Assembly (NCBI RefSeq): GCF_963666665.1
Contig: NZ_OY762999.1
Coordinates: forward strand, 3,229,501-3,293,500
Length of the DNA: 64,000 nt
Direction: 5' to 3'
Source: Maridesulfovibrio sp.
GTDB taxonomy: Bacteria > Desulfobacterota > Desulfovibrionia > Desulfovibrionales > Desulfovibrionaceae
Positions 27,338-36,168 of the stretch are shown here, piece by piece; the first letter of the stretch is position 1; each line of letters begins with the position of its first letter. The notes beneath the pieces were generated by a model that was not told the DNA's origin, did not search any database, and saw only the letters and a program-made list of their open reading frames with translations. A program made the position numbers and the translations under genes.

Positions 27338-28498
27338 ATGAAAGTCAGATCTATTTTTTTCACCTTCTTCATTTTGATAATCACTGCGCTTCCGGCTTTT
27401 GCGCAGCAAGACTGTGCTGCTATCTTCAAAGCCGAACTCGAAAATATTTCCGGCGTGGATGCCGTAGTCCAAAATGAGAGCGGTTTTCTCGCCATCCTCA
27501 AGGAAGGCAACAAAAAAGAGGCTGTCAGCGTTGTTTCCAAGATCAACAAGATTCGCAAAAACAATGCCGGCGGATGTGATTTTTCCGGTGTTTCAGTTGC
27601 CATAATGGACAGCAACCTTGATCTGATAAAAAACACCTCCTCTGCTTCCATGTCAAAAAGCGAGCTGACCAAGCTGCTTTACGACTACGTATACAAACTC
27701 AGCCCTGTTCAGGTGGATGAAAACCTGAAGGGTTATGAAAAACTTTCCGAACTTGCTCCGCAGAACAATTACTATAAAACCCGAAAACAGCATTACTCTA
27801 AAAGAGTTGAGCTGGTAAAAACACGGTCTGAATATATTGCCCGTTGCCTTAAGGAATTCCCTAAGGACAAAAGCATCATCGACCTCAAGATCAAACGAGA
27901 TTTTTACCTTTTCGTGGTCGCCGGTGACACCCCTCTCAAGACAGCCGAAATTTTCATGGACACAATCGCACAGCAAACTCCGAAACCGGAGAAAAAAATG
28001 TGCGTTATCGTCTACAGCGAAGACCTTAGCATCAGGCAGGCAAGCTGCCCTTCCGAATATCAGGATATCCTGAAAACAAATGAAGAAGAGCTGCTCATGC
28101 GCCATGTTCAGTCTCTGCCCGGCTTTAAAATTGAACATAACATCAACGGCTACAAAGCGTTGAAGGAACTGGCCCCCCACTCTACCCTGTACACAAAAAA
28201 ACTGGCTGCATATGAATCCAAGCAACAAGGGTTGGAAAGGTTCATGAACCTGCGGATCATGTCCGGAGAAAAACTGTTCAGCAAGAGCAGCAATCGGGGA
28301 GAAACCCTCTACGCAACAATTAACAGTAAAGCTCTGGACGGAAAGTCGGCATCAGCCAACCGCAAGCTTTTCAAGCTTCTCACCGATTATTATGCCGCCA
28401 GCGGTTACGCCTATAAGAAATGCGTACTCAAAAACACCGCCGGAGAAACTCTCGGTACCATCTCCTGCGCAAATTCCCGTTGTACTTTCAAACAGTAA
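27338..28498 (+). CDS. Exported protein of unknown function with an internal duplication
   Basis: I do not recognise this 386-residue protein. A clear signal peptide (MKVRSIFFTFFILIITALPAFA) is cut after AFA, so it is periplasmic or secreted. Two copies of a repeat are visible: GYEKLSELAPQNNYYKTR (about residues 129-146) and GYKALKELAPHSTLYTKK (about 270-287), each preceded by a similar 15-residue lead. The shared pattern G-Y-x(2)-L-x-E-L-A-P-x(4)-Y-x-K occurs in short helical hairpins of unrelated proteins. The mature protein has seven cysteines (after DC, CD, CL, MC, SC, KC and SC/RC), consistent with oxidising periplasmic folding. AAGGAT precedes the ATG, and a terminator follows. Confidence 0.7.
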   Translation: MKVRSIFFTFFILIITALPAFAQQDCAAIFKAELENISGVDAVVQNESGFLAILKEGNKKEAVSVVSKINKIRKNNAGGCDFSGVSVAIMDSNLDLIKNTSSASMSKSELTKLLYDYVYKLSPVQVDENLKGYEKLSELAPQNNYYKTRKQHYSKRVELVKTRSEYIARCLKEFPKDKSIIDLKIKRDFYLFVVAGDTPLKTAEIFMDTIAQQTPKPEKKMCVIVYSEDLSIRQASCPSEYQDILKTNEEELLMRHVQSLPGFKIEHNINGYKALKELAPHSTLYTKKLAAYESKQQGLERFMNLRIMSGEKLFSKSSNRGETLYATINSKALDGKSASANRKLFKLLTDYYAASGYAYKKCVLKNTAGETLGTISCANSRCTFKQ

Positions 28499-28518
28499 AT
28501 TTTATTCAACCAAAAAAG

Positions 28519-28554
28519 AAAGGTGAGTTTGCATAAGCAGACTCACCTTTTTTT
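28519..28554 (+). terminator. Rho-independent terminator
   Basis: A 10-bp stem (AAAGGTGAGT / ACTCACCTTT) with a 12-base loop is followed by TTTTTTT on the plus strand. On the minus strand it also ends the convergent Gate-domain gene. Confidence 0.8.
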
Positions 28555-28570
28555 ATCTGTAAAATTACTT

Positions 28571-29530
28571 TTACATAGTCAGCACAAAATAAATACTACC
28601 AACCAGCACAAGGCTTGCTGCACGCAACCCCTGATTATAGACAATGAGCTTTAATGCCATTTTCCCGCGGAAGATTCCCGCATAGTACGGCAATTGGTGA
28701 CGCAGGGCCCGCACCGGGGTTGAAAGCAGATTACCGACAATAAGGGCCAGCACTATTCCCCGGGGATCAATAGCTCCGCTTCCGAGCAAGGAGCCTGCGG
28801 CGGCAAGTCCGGCAGTGAACTCGGCAGCAAGGCTGAAGGCAATAATCCCGAAAACCTGCGGATCAAGCCACGAAAGAAAGGAAAGATGCTCACCAAGATA
28901 ATTTTGAAAAGCAGTGAACACCCCGTAATGGCGCAGGAAAAAGAAGGCCGTGTAGATGGGAATCGTTAGGTAAACCACCTTGGGCAATCTGCGTTTAAGC
29001 CGCTTGAGAGCCTTTTCCAAAACCTCGCGGAAAGACTTTGCCTCCTGACCCTTGAGCCGCTCGGACACATCTCCGCATCCGCCGTCTTCCGGCAACGAAT
29101 ATCGTCCCCAGAGCACAATGGCTCCGGTACGCACAAAGGCCGCAAGAAGGGTCAAACCCACATAAGTAAATGCAACATGGCCGATAAACGGAGCCGCAAT
29201 AAAAAAGACCGTCGGCATGTGCAGAAAATAGGTAGGCAGGCTGTTGAAAAGGTTTGAAATGACCAATTCGCGATCATTGATCTCACCTTTTTCATATGCC
29301 TCGGAGAGCATGGAGTTCGCTGCTACGCCGGAAAAAAAAGCCAGGGCAAAACTGGCCCCGCTGATATCTTTAAGTCTTCCGGCCCGGATGAGCGGATTCG
29401 CCAATCGCCCCATGGTCCGGGTCCAACGCAGTCCCTCAACAATATTACCGACCAAAAGGCCGAGGCTGATAAATAACAATAACCTGATCAGGGGCCAGCC
29501 TAACCCGTTCCAGAGAAGCTCAAGTGACAA
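28571..29530 (-). CDS. Nucleoside-recognition (Gate) domain membrane protein
   Basis: This 319-residue inner-membrane protein resembles the Gate domain family found in nucleoside transporters and in FeoB's gate. It has about eight hydrophobic segments split by a basic cytoplasmic loop (LKRLKRRLPK, about residues 165-175). The first segment pairs with a conserved region including ASFALAFFSGVAANSMLSEAY. The transported solute is unknown. The start is a TTG (29530): AGTAGG lies 6 bases upstream and no ATG exists nearby. It begins 6 bases after the stop of the small upstream gene; the Shine-Dalgarno overlaps that stop, so translation is likely coupled. Confidence 0.8.
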   Translation of the reverse strand: MSLELLWNGLGWPLIRLLLFISLGLLVGNIVEGLRWTRTMGRLANPLIRAGRLKDISGASFALAFFSGVAANSMLSEAYEKGEINDRELVISNLFNSLPTYFLHMPTVFFIAAPFIGHVAFTYVGLTLLAAFVRTGAIVLWGRYSLPEDGGCGDVSERLKGQEAKSFREVLEKALKRLKRRLPKVVYLTIPIYTAFFFLRHYGVFTAFQNYLGEHLSFLSWLDPQVFGIIAFSLAAEFTAGLAAAGSLLGSGAIDPRGIVLALIVGNLLSTPVRALRHQLPYYAGIFRGKMALKLIVYNQGLRAASLVLVGSIYFVLTM

Positions 29531-29536
29531 TTAGAC

Positions 29537-29806
29537 CTACTTTTTCTTCCAATTTTCAGGCGCACTGACCATGAGTTCAGAATCATTTTCGGTGAGGATT
29601 CCGGCATCAACCAGTTCCTTCATCGCAACCAGAAAATCATTTTCCTCGCCATTCCATTTAGCAAGACATCCTTCAATAGTTACACTACCGGGAACAGCTT
29701 TACAGTTCTTATCAGGATCAATCTTGTTGCCCAGCATGCCTTCGATCAGCAGAAAAAGAGAGTTCGCTTCAACGGAAAGACCGAGGTCGAAAATAGATAC
29801 AGCCAT
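29537..29806 (-). CDS. Small protein of unknown function
   Basis: I do not recognise this 89-residue acidic protein. It opens with MAVSIFDLGLSVEANSLFLL and contains a short CKAVPGSVTIEGCLAKW loop with two cysteines. Predicted helices (LVDAGILTEND) suggest a small winged-helix-like or adaptor fold, but this is weak. The chosen ATG at 29806 has GGAGG 5 bases upstream; an ATG four codons earlier has none. It is directly upstream of the Gate-domain gene and probably co-transcribed with it. panB lies upstream. Confidence 0.65.
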   Translation of the reverse strand: MAVSIFDLGLSVEANSLFLLIEGMLGNKIDPDKNCKAVPGSVTIEGCLAKWNGEENDFLVAMKELVDAGILTENDSELMVSAPENWKKK

Positions 29807-29893
29807 CGCTTCCTCCATAATTGGTTAGTTATACAATCAAAGTATACTTGAACAGCTTCAAGAGCCAGTGAAAAAAACACCCCAAACCGAAGC

Positions 29894-30742
29894 TTAGACT
29901 TTATCCTGCAACAGACTTTTAAACCTCTTAAGTTCTTCAGGATCCATGAGGCTGTAATTGCCTTCTGCGGGAAAAGATCCATCTGAAACTTCCGCAATGT
30001 AACGTTTAACCGCGTCAATGCTTTCCCCGCGCAGCTGAGCGAATTTCTTAACAAACATCGGCACAAAACGATCAAACAAACCAAGGATGTCATGATAGAC
30101 CAGCACCTGTCCGTCGGTATCCGGTCCGGCACCGATACCGATGGTAGGAATGGAAAGCCTTGCGGTTATCTCCTGAGCAACCTCGTGCGGAACAGCCTCA
30201 AGAACGATGGAAAAACAGCCTGCGGCCTCAAGTGCCAGAGCTTCATCAACAAGGGCTGCTGCAGAACGGGCGTTCTTACCCTGCGCCTTGAATCCGCCGA
30301 AACGGGCAACATGTTGCGGGGTCAGCCCGATATGTCCCTGCACCGGGATACCGGAATCAATTATCGCACGCACATGCTCCAGAAAAGGAAAGCCCCCTTC
30401 CAGCTTAACTGCACGTGCTCCAGTCCGGCTCAAAAATTTTCCGGCATTCTCCACCGCCATCTGCACTGACGGCTGATAAGCCATAAACGGCAGGTCACCG
30501 ACAATAAGAGCTCTTTTTGATCCCCGGGAAACAGCCGCAGCATGGTGCAACATATCTTCCATGGTTACAGAGAGGGTGTCTTCATATCCGAGCACAACCA
30601 TACCCAATGAATCACCGACAAGAATCATATCTACTTCTGCTGCATCTACAATCTGCCCGGAAGGATAATCATAGGCAGTTACCATGGAGATCTTACGCTG
30701 TCCCTTGAGGGCGGTAATATCGGGAGCTGTTATTTTTTTCAT
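29894..30742 (-). CDS. panB: 3-methyl-2-oxobutanoate hydroxymethyltransferase
   Basis: PanB adds a hydroxymethyl group from methylene-tetrahydrofolate to alpha-ketoisovalerate, giving ketopantoate, the first step of pantothenate and CoA synthesis. The 282-residue TIM-barrel protein shows the family motifs MVTAYDYPSGQIVDAAEVD, the metal-binding VGDSLGMVVLGY, the catalytic Glu region (KLEGGFPFLEHVRAI) and IGIGAGPDTDGQVLVYHD. Length is normal. I start at the ATG at 30742 since GAGG lies 6 bases upstream; the frame opens four codons earlier with GTG that lacks one. No panC is adjacent. Confidence 0.95.
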   Translation of the reverse strand: MKKITAPDITALKGQRKISMVTAYDYPSGQIVDAAEVDMILVGDSLGMVVLGYEDTLSVTMEDMLHHAAAVSRGSKRALIVGDLPFMAYQPSVQMAVENAGKFLSRTGARAVKLEGGFPFLEHVRAIIDSGIPVQGHIGLTPQHVARFGGFKAQGKNARSAAALVDEALALEAAGCFSIVLEAVPHEVAQEITARLSIPTIGIGAGPDTDGQVLVYHDILGLFDRFVPMFVKKFAQLRGESIDAVKRYIAEVSDGSFPAEGNYSLMDPEELKRFKSLLQDKV

Positions 30743-30856
30743 TCTTTTCCTCACATATTAAAAAGTCGACTGACTAAGGAAGGATTTTGGTGCAGAACCT
30801 TGATACGGACAGGATAACACTAAATCAAGTCTAGTGAAAAATGTATCATTGTGCAT

Positions 30857-30887
30857 AAAAAAAGAGGTCCGGCATCTGCCGAACCTC
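30857..30887 (-). terminator. Terminator after the S24 repressor
   Basis: An 11-bp stem (GAGGTCCGGCA / TGCCGAACCTC, one mismatch) is followed on the minus strand by TTTTTTT. It lies about 25 bases beyond the S24 repressor stop. Confidence 0.75.
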
Positions 30888-30912
30888 CATAACAATCTAA
30901 AAAAACAAAAAC

Positions 30913-31599
30913 TTATAATTCCTGCATGACCCAGACGACCCGTCCGACCACATGTTTTTCGTGGTTTTCAACCGGGATGTACTGTTCAGGATGCTGAGAA
31001 TCATCAGGGCGAAGAATAAAGCGGGAATTTTCAGGATCAAAAAAAACCCTGCGGATAACCACTCCCTGATGAGGTACATGGATAGCGTAAATATCACCGG
31101 CCATGAGTCGTTTCTGGGAATCGTCAACTCCAACAAATGCATCCCTGCGCACCGATGGTTCCATGGAGGAACCTTCTGCCTTGAGGACAACCAGAGAGGA
31201 GCGGTAGTAAGTTTCAGGAATGCTTAATTCTGAAACCTGTTGCGGTCTCCAGACTTCAGCCCCTACATCTTCACCGGCCATGGATGAAACGGGAACAATC
31301 CTTCCTCTGGACTGCACCTGCCCATACTGGGCTGTTGTTTCACTCAGAATCTGGTCTGCGGCAATTTTACCCTTACCTGGCTTAAGGTAGACAGGTTCGA
31401 TTCCGTCAGAAAGCCATTCAGGGTTCAGTCCGTGGGTCCTGTACAGCTTGATGAACCATTCAGCAGGAATAGAGCTTCTTCTTTTGGCATCGGAGATGCT
31501 GGACTGTCGAATATTCAAAATTTCGGCAAGCTGAACCTGAGTTCGTGTTCCGGTAGCCTTCTTGATTCTTTCCAAGCTTTCATCAAACCACTTTGACAC
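30913..31599 (-). CDS. S24/CI-like phage-type repressor
   Basis: This 228-residue protein has an N-terminal CI-repressor-type helix-turn-helix (TQVQLAEILNIRQSSISDAKRR, about residues 19-40) and a C-terminal peptidase S24 domain (LexA-like). The Ser nucleophile is present in AEGSSMEPSVRR (about 143). At the place of the Lys general base I read GVVIRRV, with Arg instead of Lys, so self-cleavage is doubtful. The start is GTG at 31599: a strong AGGAGG lies 5 bases before it, while the longer frame begins with TTG and no site. It stands alone with no phage structural genes nearby. Confidence 0.85.
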   Translation of the reverse strand: MSKWFDESLERIKKATGTRTQVQLAEILNIRQSSISDAKRRSSIPAEWFIKLYRTHGLNPEWLSDGIEPVYLKPGKGKIAADQILSETTAQYGQVQSRGRIVPVSSMAGEDVGAEVWRPQQVSELSIPETYYRSSLVVLKAEGSSMEPSVRRDAFVGVDDSQKRLMAGDIYAIHVPHQGVVIRRVFFDPENSRFILRPDDSQHPEQYIPVENHEKHVVGRVVWVMQEL

Positions 31600-31966
31600 G
31601 CTTACCTCCTGTGAAAGCAAAGTCAAAAATACTATTAATCATCTTCAAATCAAATAGCCCTATTAAAGGGGATTGTTTTCAAGCACACAATCTATCTCTT
31701 ACGAACAATATATTAAGTGGCTATCATGAAAATTGTAAACTGGCAAAACATTAAAATTGCACACCTCAATACAGACTAACAAGAATGTAAAACACTTAAG
31801 ATAAATTAATAATAGTTGCACAATAAATGCGTACAATTACACTTCATATTGATTTATATGTTAGAAACATAGTAAAAACGCATCATACAAAATACAAACA
31901 ACCTATTCTTCAATAGTAAAACCGGCATAAAACAGAACAATCTATTAAAGATTAACTCTCCAGATG
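31600..31966. other. AT-rich gap between two minus-strand genes
   Basis: This 367-base stretch is strongly AT-rich and contains no credible open frame, hairpin or RNA gene. It must hold the promoter of the S24 repressor near its left end. Nothing else is supported. Confidence 0.5.
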
Positions 31967-33358
31967 TCAGTTTTCTCTAAACGGAAGGACAAAATAAAAA
32001 TTGTTTCCACCATCCTGAGGCTCATAGCCAACCTCTCCACCGTGCAACTCCACCACCTGACGAACGAAGAACAATCCATGGCCCGAGCCGTATTCATTAC
32101 CCACATTATCGCTTCGGAAACCGGGCTGAAACAGCATTTCACGGTCATGTTCCTGAATATGCGGCCCGGTAGTGTAAACATTCAGTTTCAATCCGTCCCA
32201 ACCGTTGCGAAAGTAATCTTTGACCATATCCCAGCCGTATGCAGCGAATTTATCCCTACGCCCGTCACACATAGTCTCATCGCGGGTATATTTGACAGCA
32301 TTAGAAAAAAGATTGGCATACACTTGCGATATAAGCCCGACATCGGCAACAATACGCACTTCCCGATCCGGCACACCGCCCATACTGATATCCAAACGAA
32401 TACCACGATCCTCGAACCGGGAACGATAACGTTCAAGCTGCGGTTCAATTATCTGCTTGAGAAGGTTGCAAGGCCGCTTTTCAACAATATAACGCCCTTC
32501 TTCAAAGTGCTGCCTGCGCAACAGGGTTTCTAAAAAAAGGCTGGTCTGCTCGTAGTGGCTGTGGATTTCATTGAACTGACTGACCAATCCATTATACATA
32601 CCTTCGAGATCTGTGCGTATTTCAGATTTACTCTTCCCTTCAATATCTGATTCCAGCTTTCGGATATTCTCAATACGATCCCGCAACCTATTATAAAATA
32701 ACTTGAAATACATGTTAGGGACGATGACATTATGGCCCACATCCTTGACCAGATTACGCACGAATTCAAGATGTTCTTGACCCTTGCGGCGCAGGATCTT
32801 GCTATGCAACTGGAAGCCGACCCGATTAACGTACTTTTCAAAAAACAATGACTGGTGTTCTGAAAGGTCCGCCATCTTATAAAATTCAAAACAACCGATG
32901 ACATCTCCGGCTGGCTTAAAAGGAAGCTGATCGACAAGTTCAAGATTGCCACGGATGGGTATAAAAAGATGGCCGGCGTGGAAAACCTTTTCAAGGGGAA
33001 CGGAACTGCATACAGGAGCACGGCTCTCAGTTCGCCCGACAGGTACAAAATCATCCGGCCCCATTGCAAGATAAAGCCTGCAGTCAATGTTGAACAGCGA
33101 CCTTGGAACTGCAGTGCAGACGGCAAAGAAATCTTCGAGGGAATCAAACTCCTGCGCAAGATCAAAAAAAATCATCAAAGCCCGTTTTTCGGTTGCGGAA
33201 AAACTGTAATCTTTATAGTCATCCATTTTCTCATGGATACGCCGCTGTATCTGCAACATCTTCTCAGGGCCGGCACCTGCAGAAAGATGGAATCCTTCTC
33301 CTAGCGGACCTTCAGGTTCATAAGAAGACACGTCTGCACTTTTCTTTTCGTTGCTCAT
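31967..33358 (-). CDS. Soluble histidine kinase-like protein
   Basis: This 463-residue protein has no signal peptide or membrane segment, so it is cytoplasmic. An N-terminal part resembles a GAF sensor (about residues 65-185). His209 in VKDVGHNVIVPN lies where a dimerisation helix would, but the surrounding sequence is not the usual SHELRTP box. The C-terminal ATPase is readable: N box NLFSNAVKYT (about 372), a degenerate G1 region, and G2 GSGHGLFFVRQVVELHGG (about 425). It is therefore a divergent HK with unknown partner. No response regulator is adjacent. The start lacks a strong Shine-Dalgarno. Confidence 0.75.
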   Translation of the reverse strand: MSNEKKSADVSSYEPEGPLGEGFHLSAGAGPEKMLQIQRRIHEKMDDYKDYSFSATEKRALMIFFDLAQEFDSLEDFFAVCTAVPRSLFNIDCRLYLAMGPDDFVPVGRTESRAPVCSSVPLEKVFHAGHLFIPIRGNLELVDQLPFKPAGDVIGCFEFYKMADLSEHQSLFFEKYVNRVGFQLHSKILRRKGQEHLEFVRNLVKDVGHNVIVPNMYFKLFYNRLRDRIENIRKLESDIEGKSKSEIRTDLEGMYNGLVSQFNEIHSHYEQTSLFLETLLRRQHFEEGRYIVEKRPCNLLKQIIEPQLERYRSRFEDRGIRLDISMGGVPDREVRIVADVGLISQVYANLFSNAVKYTRDETMCDGRRDKFAAYGWDMVKDYFRNGWDGLKLNVYTTGPHIQEHDREMLFQPGFRSDNVGNEYGSGHGLFFVRQVVELHGGEVGYEPQDGGNNFYFVLPFREN

Positions 33359-33548
33359 AACTATCTATCCGGGGTTCAATATAGAAAGGGGCTTCTCTGT
33401 ATCATACGGTCCCGAGGAAAAAGGAGCAAGCTAGAAGATGATTTTTTGTGCTTCCCCTTAATCCGAAAGCCATATTAACAGTCTGAATGTTTACTGTGGC
33501 TTCATTTTATGAGAAAGTCCGCAATCTAAACTATTCAGGGAAACAACC

Positions 33549-34760
33549 ATGCCCGAAATAATTCTCATTCAAATCTCCGGCGAGGACAAACCCGGCCTGA
33601 CTTCTGCTCTCACAGGAGTGCTGGCGGGATACGGCATTGATATTCTGGATATCGGCCAGAGTGTAATCCACAGCCAGCTTGTGCTTGGCATATTGATCCG
33701 CATCCCCCTTGAAGCGGAATCCGCACCGGTACTTAAAGACATCATGTTCAAAGGGTACGAACTCGGAGTAAACGTCAGGTTCAAGCCTATTGAAGCAGAC
33801 AAGTATATGGACTGGGTCAACGCCCAAGGCAAACCCAGACACATAGCCACACTTGTGGGCCACAAACTGACCGGAGCCCACATCTCCAGAATTTCTGAAA
33901 TCATAGCCGACAACGGATTGAACATCGATATGATCCACCGTCTGTCCGGTCGCATTCCCATGAACGGAGAGCCCGCACCGCGCCATGCCTGTGTTGAATT
34001 CTCCATCCGCGGAGTTCCTGAGGATCTGGACCGCATGCGCTCCAATTTTCTGGAAATGGCCGCCGAAGACCAGGTAGACATCGCCCTGCAGGAAGACAAT
34101 GTTTTCCGCAGAAACAGACGCCTTGTGGCTTTTGACATGGACTCCACCCTCATTCAGGCCGAAGTAATTGATGAATTGGCCAAAGCCGCCGGTTCCGGCG
34201 AGATTGTCAGCCGGATCACTGAATCGGCCATGCGCGGAGAGATTGACTTCAAAGAAAGCCTGCGCCAGCGTCTGGCAACCCTCAAGGGCCTAGATGAAAG
34301 CGTCATGGAAGATATCGCCCGCAAACTGCCCATCACCGAAGGCGCAGAGCGACTCATCTCCAACCTGAAAAAGTTCGGCTACAAGACCGCCATCATCTCC
34401 GGCGGGTTCACTTATTTCGGAGAAAAACTGCAGGAAAAGCTGGGTGTGGATTACGTCTACGCCAACCGCCTTGAAATCAAGGACGGCAAGCTGACCGGCG
34501 GAGTTATCGGCGATATCGTTGACGGAGCCAAGAAAGCAGAGCTACTGCACAAAATTGCAGAGATGGAAAAGATAAGCCTGCAACAGTCTATTGCAGTGGG
34601 TGACGGGGCAAACGACCTGCCCATGCTCTCCATTGCAGGACTGGGAATAGCTTTCCACGCCAAGCCCAAAGTCAAGCAGGATGCACGCCAGTCTATCTCT
34701 CATTTCGGACTGGATTCCATTCTGTATCTGATCGGCTTACGCGACAGGGATACTGATTAG
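33549..34760 (+). CDS. serB: Phosphoserine phosphatase with ACT domains
   Basis: SerB hydrolyses phosphoserine in the last step of serine synthesis. The 403-residue protein carries two N-terminal ACT-like domains (about residues 1-80 and 97-180), which often bind amino acids, followed by a HAD phosphatase. The catalytic Asp pair is D196-x-D198 in AFDMDSTLIQ, motif II is IISGGFT (about 280), and motif III/IV is GDGANDLPML (about 353). AGGGAAAC precedes the ATG. The gene is monocistronic, with a terminator after it. The substrate of this long SerB type has been shown to be phosphoserine in relatives. Confidence 0.95.
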   Translation: MPEIILIQISGEDKPGLTSALTGVLAGYGIDILDIGQSVIHSQLVLGILIRIPLEAESAPVLKDIMFKGYELGVNVRFKPIEADKYMDWVNAQGKPRHIATLVGHKLTGAHISRISEIIADNGLNIDMIHRLSGRIPMNGEPAPRHACVEFSIRGVPEDLDRMRSNFLEMAAEDQVDIALQEDNVFRRNRRLVAFDMDSTLIQAEVIDELAKAAGSGEIVSRITESAMRGEIDFKESLRQRLATLKGLDESVMEDIARKLPITEGAERLISNLKKFGYKTAIISGGFTYFGEKLQEKLGVDYVYANRLEIKDGKLTGGVIGDIVDGAKKAELLHKIAEMEKISLQQSIAVGDGANDLPMLSIAGLGIAFHAKPKVKQDARQSISHFGLDSILYLIGLRDRDTD

Positions 34761-34764
34761 GAAT

Positions 34765-34812
34765 GCCTCCGACGGCTTAAAACCTTTTATTAAGGCTTCG
34801 CCGCTTCATATT
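34765..34812. repeat. Fragment resembling the ferrosome-locus repeat element
   Basis: The bases GCCTCCGACGGC, then AACCTTTTATTAAGG, then CTTCGCCGC occur in the same order as GCCTCCGGCG, AACCTTTTAGTATG and CTTCGCTCC in the element at 45373-45584. This looks like a decayed or partial copy of the left part of that intergenic repeat. Confidence 0.45.
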
Positions 34813-34825
34813 ATACAAACACAAT

Positions 34826-34858
34826 AAGCCCCGGAAAGAATATCTTCCCGGGGCTTTT
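34826..34858 (+). terminator. Terminator shared by serB and the DUF4198 gene
   Basis: AAGCCCCGG (34826-34834) pairs with CCGGGGCTT (34848-34856) with a partly paired loop and a short T run (CTTTTCC) on the plus strand. It lies between the two converging genes. Confidence 0.75.
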
Positions 34859-34882
34859 CCATACTCAATTCAATAATCCAGA

Positions 34883-35707
34883 CTACATATCCACAGCTTT
34901 GATCCAAATTACAGCATCCTGAGAGAGTTCTTTACCCTTGAACTCTTTGTCTGGACCGGCACCCAGTGCGCAGAAGCCCCACCATCCCGCTTTGGGAACG
35001 GTGAAGGTTACGTAGCCATGAGCATCGGTTTTAACACCCATGGTTACGAAAGCATCGTGAGGAGCCTCAGATTTTGCTTCTTTCTTAAATGAATTGTTTT
35101 CCATGTCAGGCTCATGGTTCATGTACTCAACTTCAACGTCAGCATTGGGAACGGGCTTGCCGTCGGAAAGGAGCTGCGCCTCGAAGGTCATACCGGTCCA
35201 CATTGCATAAGGCTTAACAAGGGGAACCCATTCAGTCTTAAGGCCGGCAGAAGCAGCCCAGTTACCGGGCAGGCCGCCAACGTTCATGTAGGTCTTGGTA
35301 ATCTGCTGGATGTAGATATCTTCTTCTCCTTCATAGTATGGAGCAGGAACCAGAACCAGAGTGTAATCACCCATGGAACGAACAATCTTCTTGGGAAGTT
35401 TTGCTTCGTAAGCTTCACCGGAGTTGGTCAGGCTGGTCCATGTGATGGGTTTAAGCAACTTTTTAAGGTCATACTTTTTAGTTTTACCCTCTTCACCTTT
35501 CTGATGCAGCATGTAGAATTCTTCAGGCATGCCCATTTTCATAGTGTGACCGGCTTCATAGGGATGGGTAAAGACAAGCTTCACATCGGTTTCAGCCCCC
35601 TTGTTTATCGCAATTTCCGGGGTATAAATCATCTGAAAGTGGGCAGAAGCCGGAACCGCCATGGCAACCACCAGCAACAGGTTGAGAAAAACTACCTTCA
35701 TCTTCAT
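34883..35707 (-). CDS. Exported DUF4198 protein of the feo operon
   Basis: This 274-residue exported protein begins with a signal peptide (VFLNLLLVVAMAVPASAHFQM) and continues with beta-rich sequence of the DUF4198 type, whose members are found with metal-uptake transporters, for example in Ni/Co systems. His is the first mature residue (AHFQMIYTPE), and the C-terminus has a carboxypeptidase-regulatory-like beta domain (DAHGYVTFTVPKAGWWGF). I start at 35707 because AGGAG lies 7 bases upstream; the frame upstream of it is unsupported. It is the last gene of feoA-feoB-small protein-DUF4198, so a periplasmic role in ferrous iron delivery is likely, by inference. Confidence 0.8.
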   Translation of the reverse strand: MKMKVVFLNLLLVVAMAVPASAHFQMIYTPEIAINKGAETDVKLVFTHPYEAGHTMKMGMPEEFYMLHQKGEEGKTKKYDLKKLLKPITWTSLTNSGEAYEAKLPKKIVRSMGDYTLVLVPAPYYEGEEDIYIQQITKTYMNVGGLPGNWAASAGLKTEWVPLVKPYAMWTGMTFEAQLLSDGKPVPNADVEVEYMNHEPDMENNSFKKEAKSEAPHDAFVTMGVKTDAHGYVTFTVPKAGWWGFCALGAGPDKEFKGKELSQDAVIWIKAVDM

Positions 35708-35824
35708 CTTGTTTCTCCTGATTGTGATTTTGATCCTCTTTATCAAAAGACAAAGAAAATTTTTTGAATTTTGGAATTAACAGCACACATCATTGTACCC
35801 TCATAATGCGTGCAGAAGAACCGC

Positions 35825-36148
35825 CTATTCAACAATATCGGAACCGTCGATTTCAATGGAGTGGCCTTCGCCGCCATCAAAAGTAACAGTATAGTGGCCT
35901 GCAGGTTTCTTGAATTCAAACTCGCTGTTCTCATTCATTGCCCCCTTAAAGATAACTGCACCGGAATCATCACGAATGAATATTTTAACACCGGAAGCTG
36001 AAGAACCGTCAGAGAATCCTCCTTCGCAGAGAACGGTACCGTCACCGTTATCAAAGCAACTGCACAAAGGGGAATGGGCCAGAGCGGCAGTAGCGGAAAG
36101 AACGATCAGTCCGGCTGCCACGACAAGTTTAGCAATTATGTTTTTCAT
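35825..36148 (-). CDS. Small exported protein of the feo operon
   Basis: This 107-residue protein has a signal peptide (IIAKLVVAAGLIVLSATAALA) and a small beta-sandwich-like mature part with CSCFDNGDGTVLCEGG (three cysteines near the N-terminus) and a glycine-rich C-terminal half (FKKPAGHYTVTFDGG). It looks like a short carboxypeptidase-regulatory or transthyretin-like domain. AGGAG precedes the ATG. It lies 20 bases after feoB and 117 bases before the DUF4198 gene. The paired cysteines might bind iron or form a disulfide; this is only suggested. Confidence 0.72.
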   Translation of the reverse strand: MKNIIAKLVVAAGLIVLSATAALAHSPLCSCFDNGDGTVLCEGGFSDGSSASGVKIFIRDDSGAVIFKGAMNENSEFEFKKPAGHYTVTFDGGEGHSIEIDGSDIVE

Positions 36149-36168
36149 AGCTGTCTCCTATAAGTTAT

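Noticed and set aside
31600..31966. RNA gene in the AT-rich gap
   Set aside because: No stem-loop of convincing stability and no cloverleaf; left unassigned.
33569..34153. 194-codon open frame antisense to serB
   Set aside because: Shadow; low-complexity Ser/Arg/Met-rich translation.
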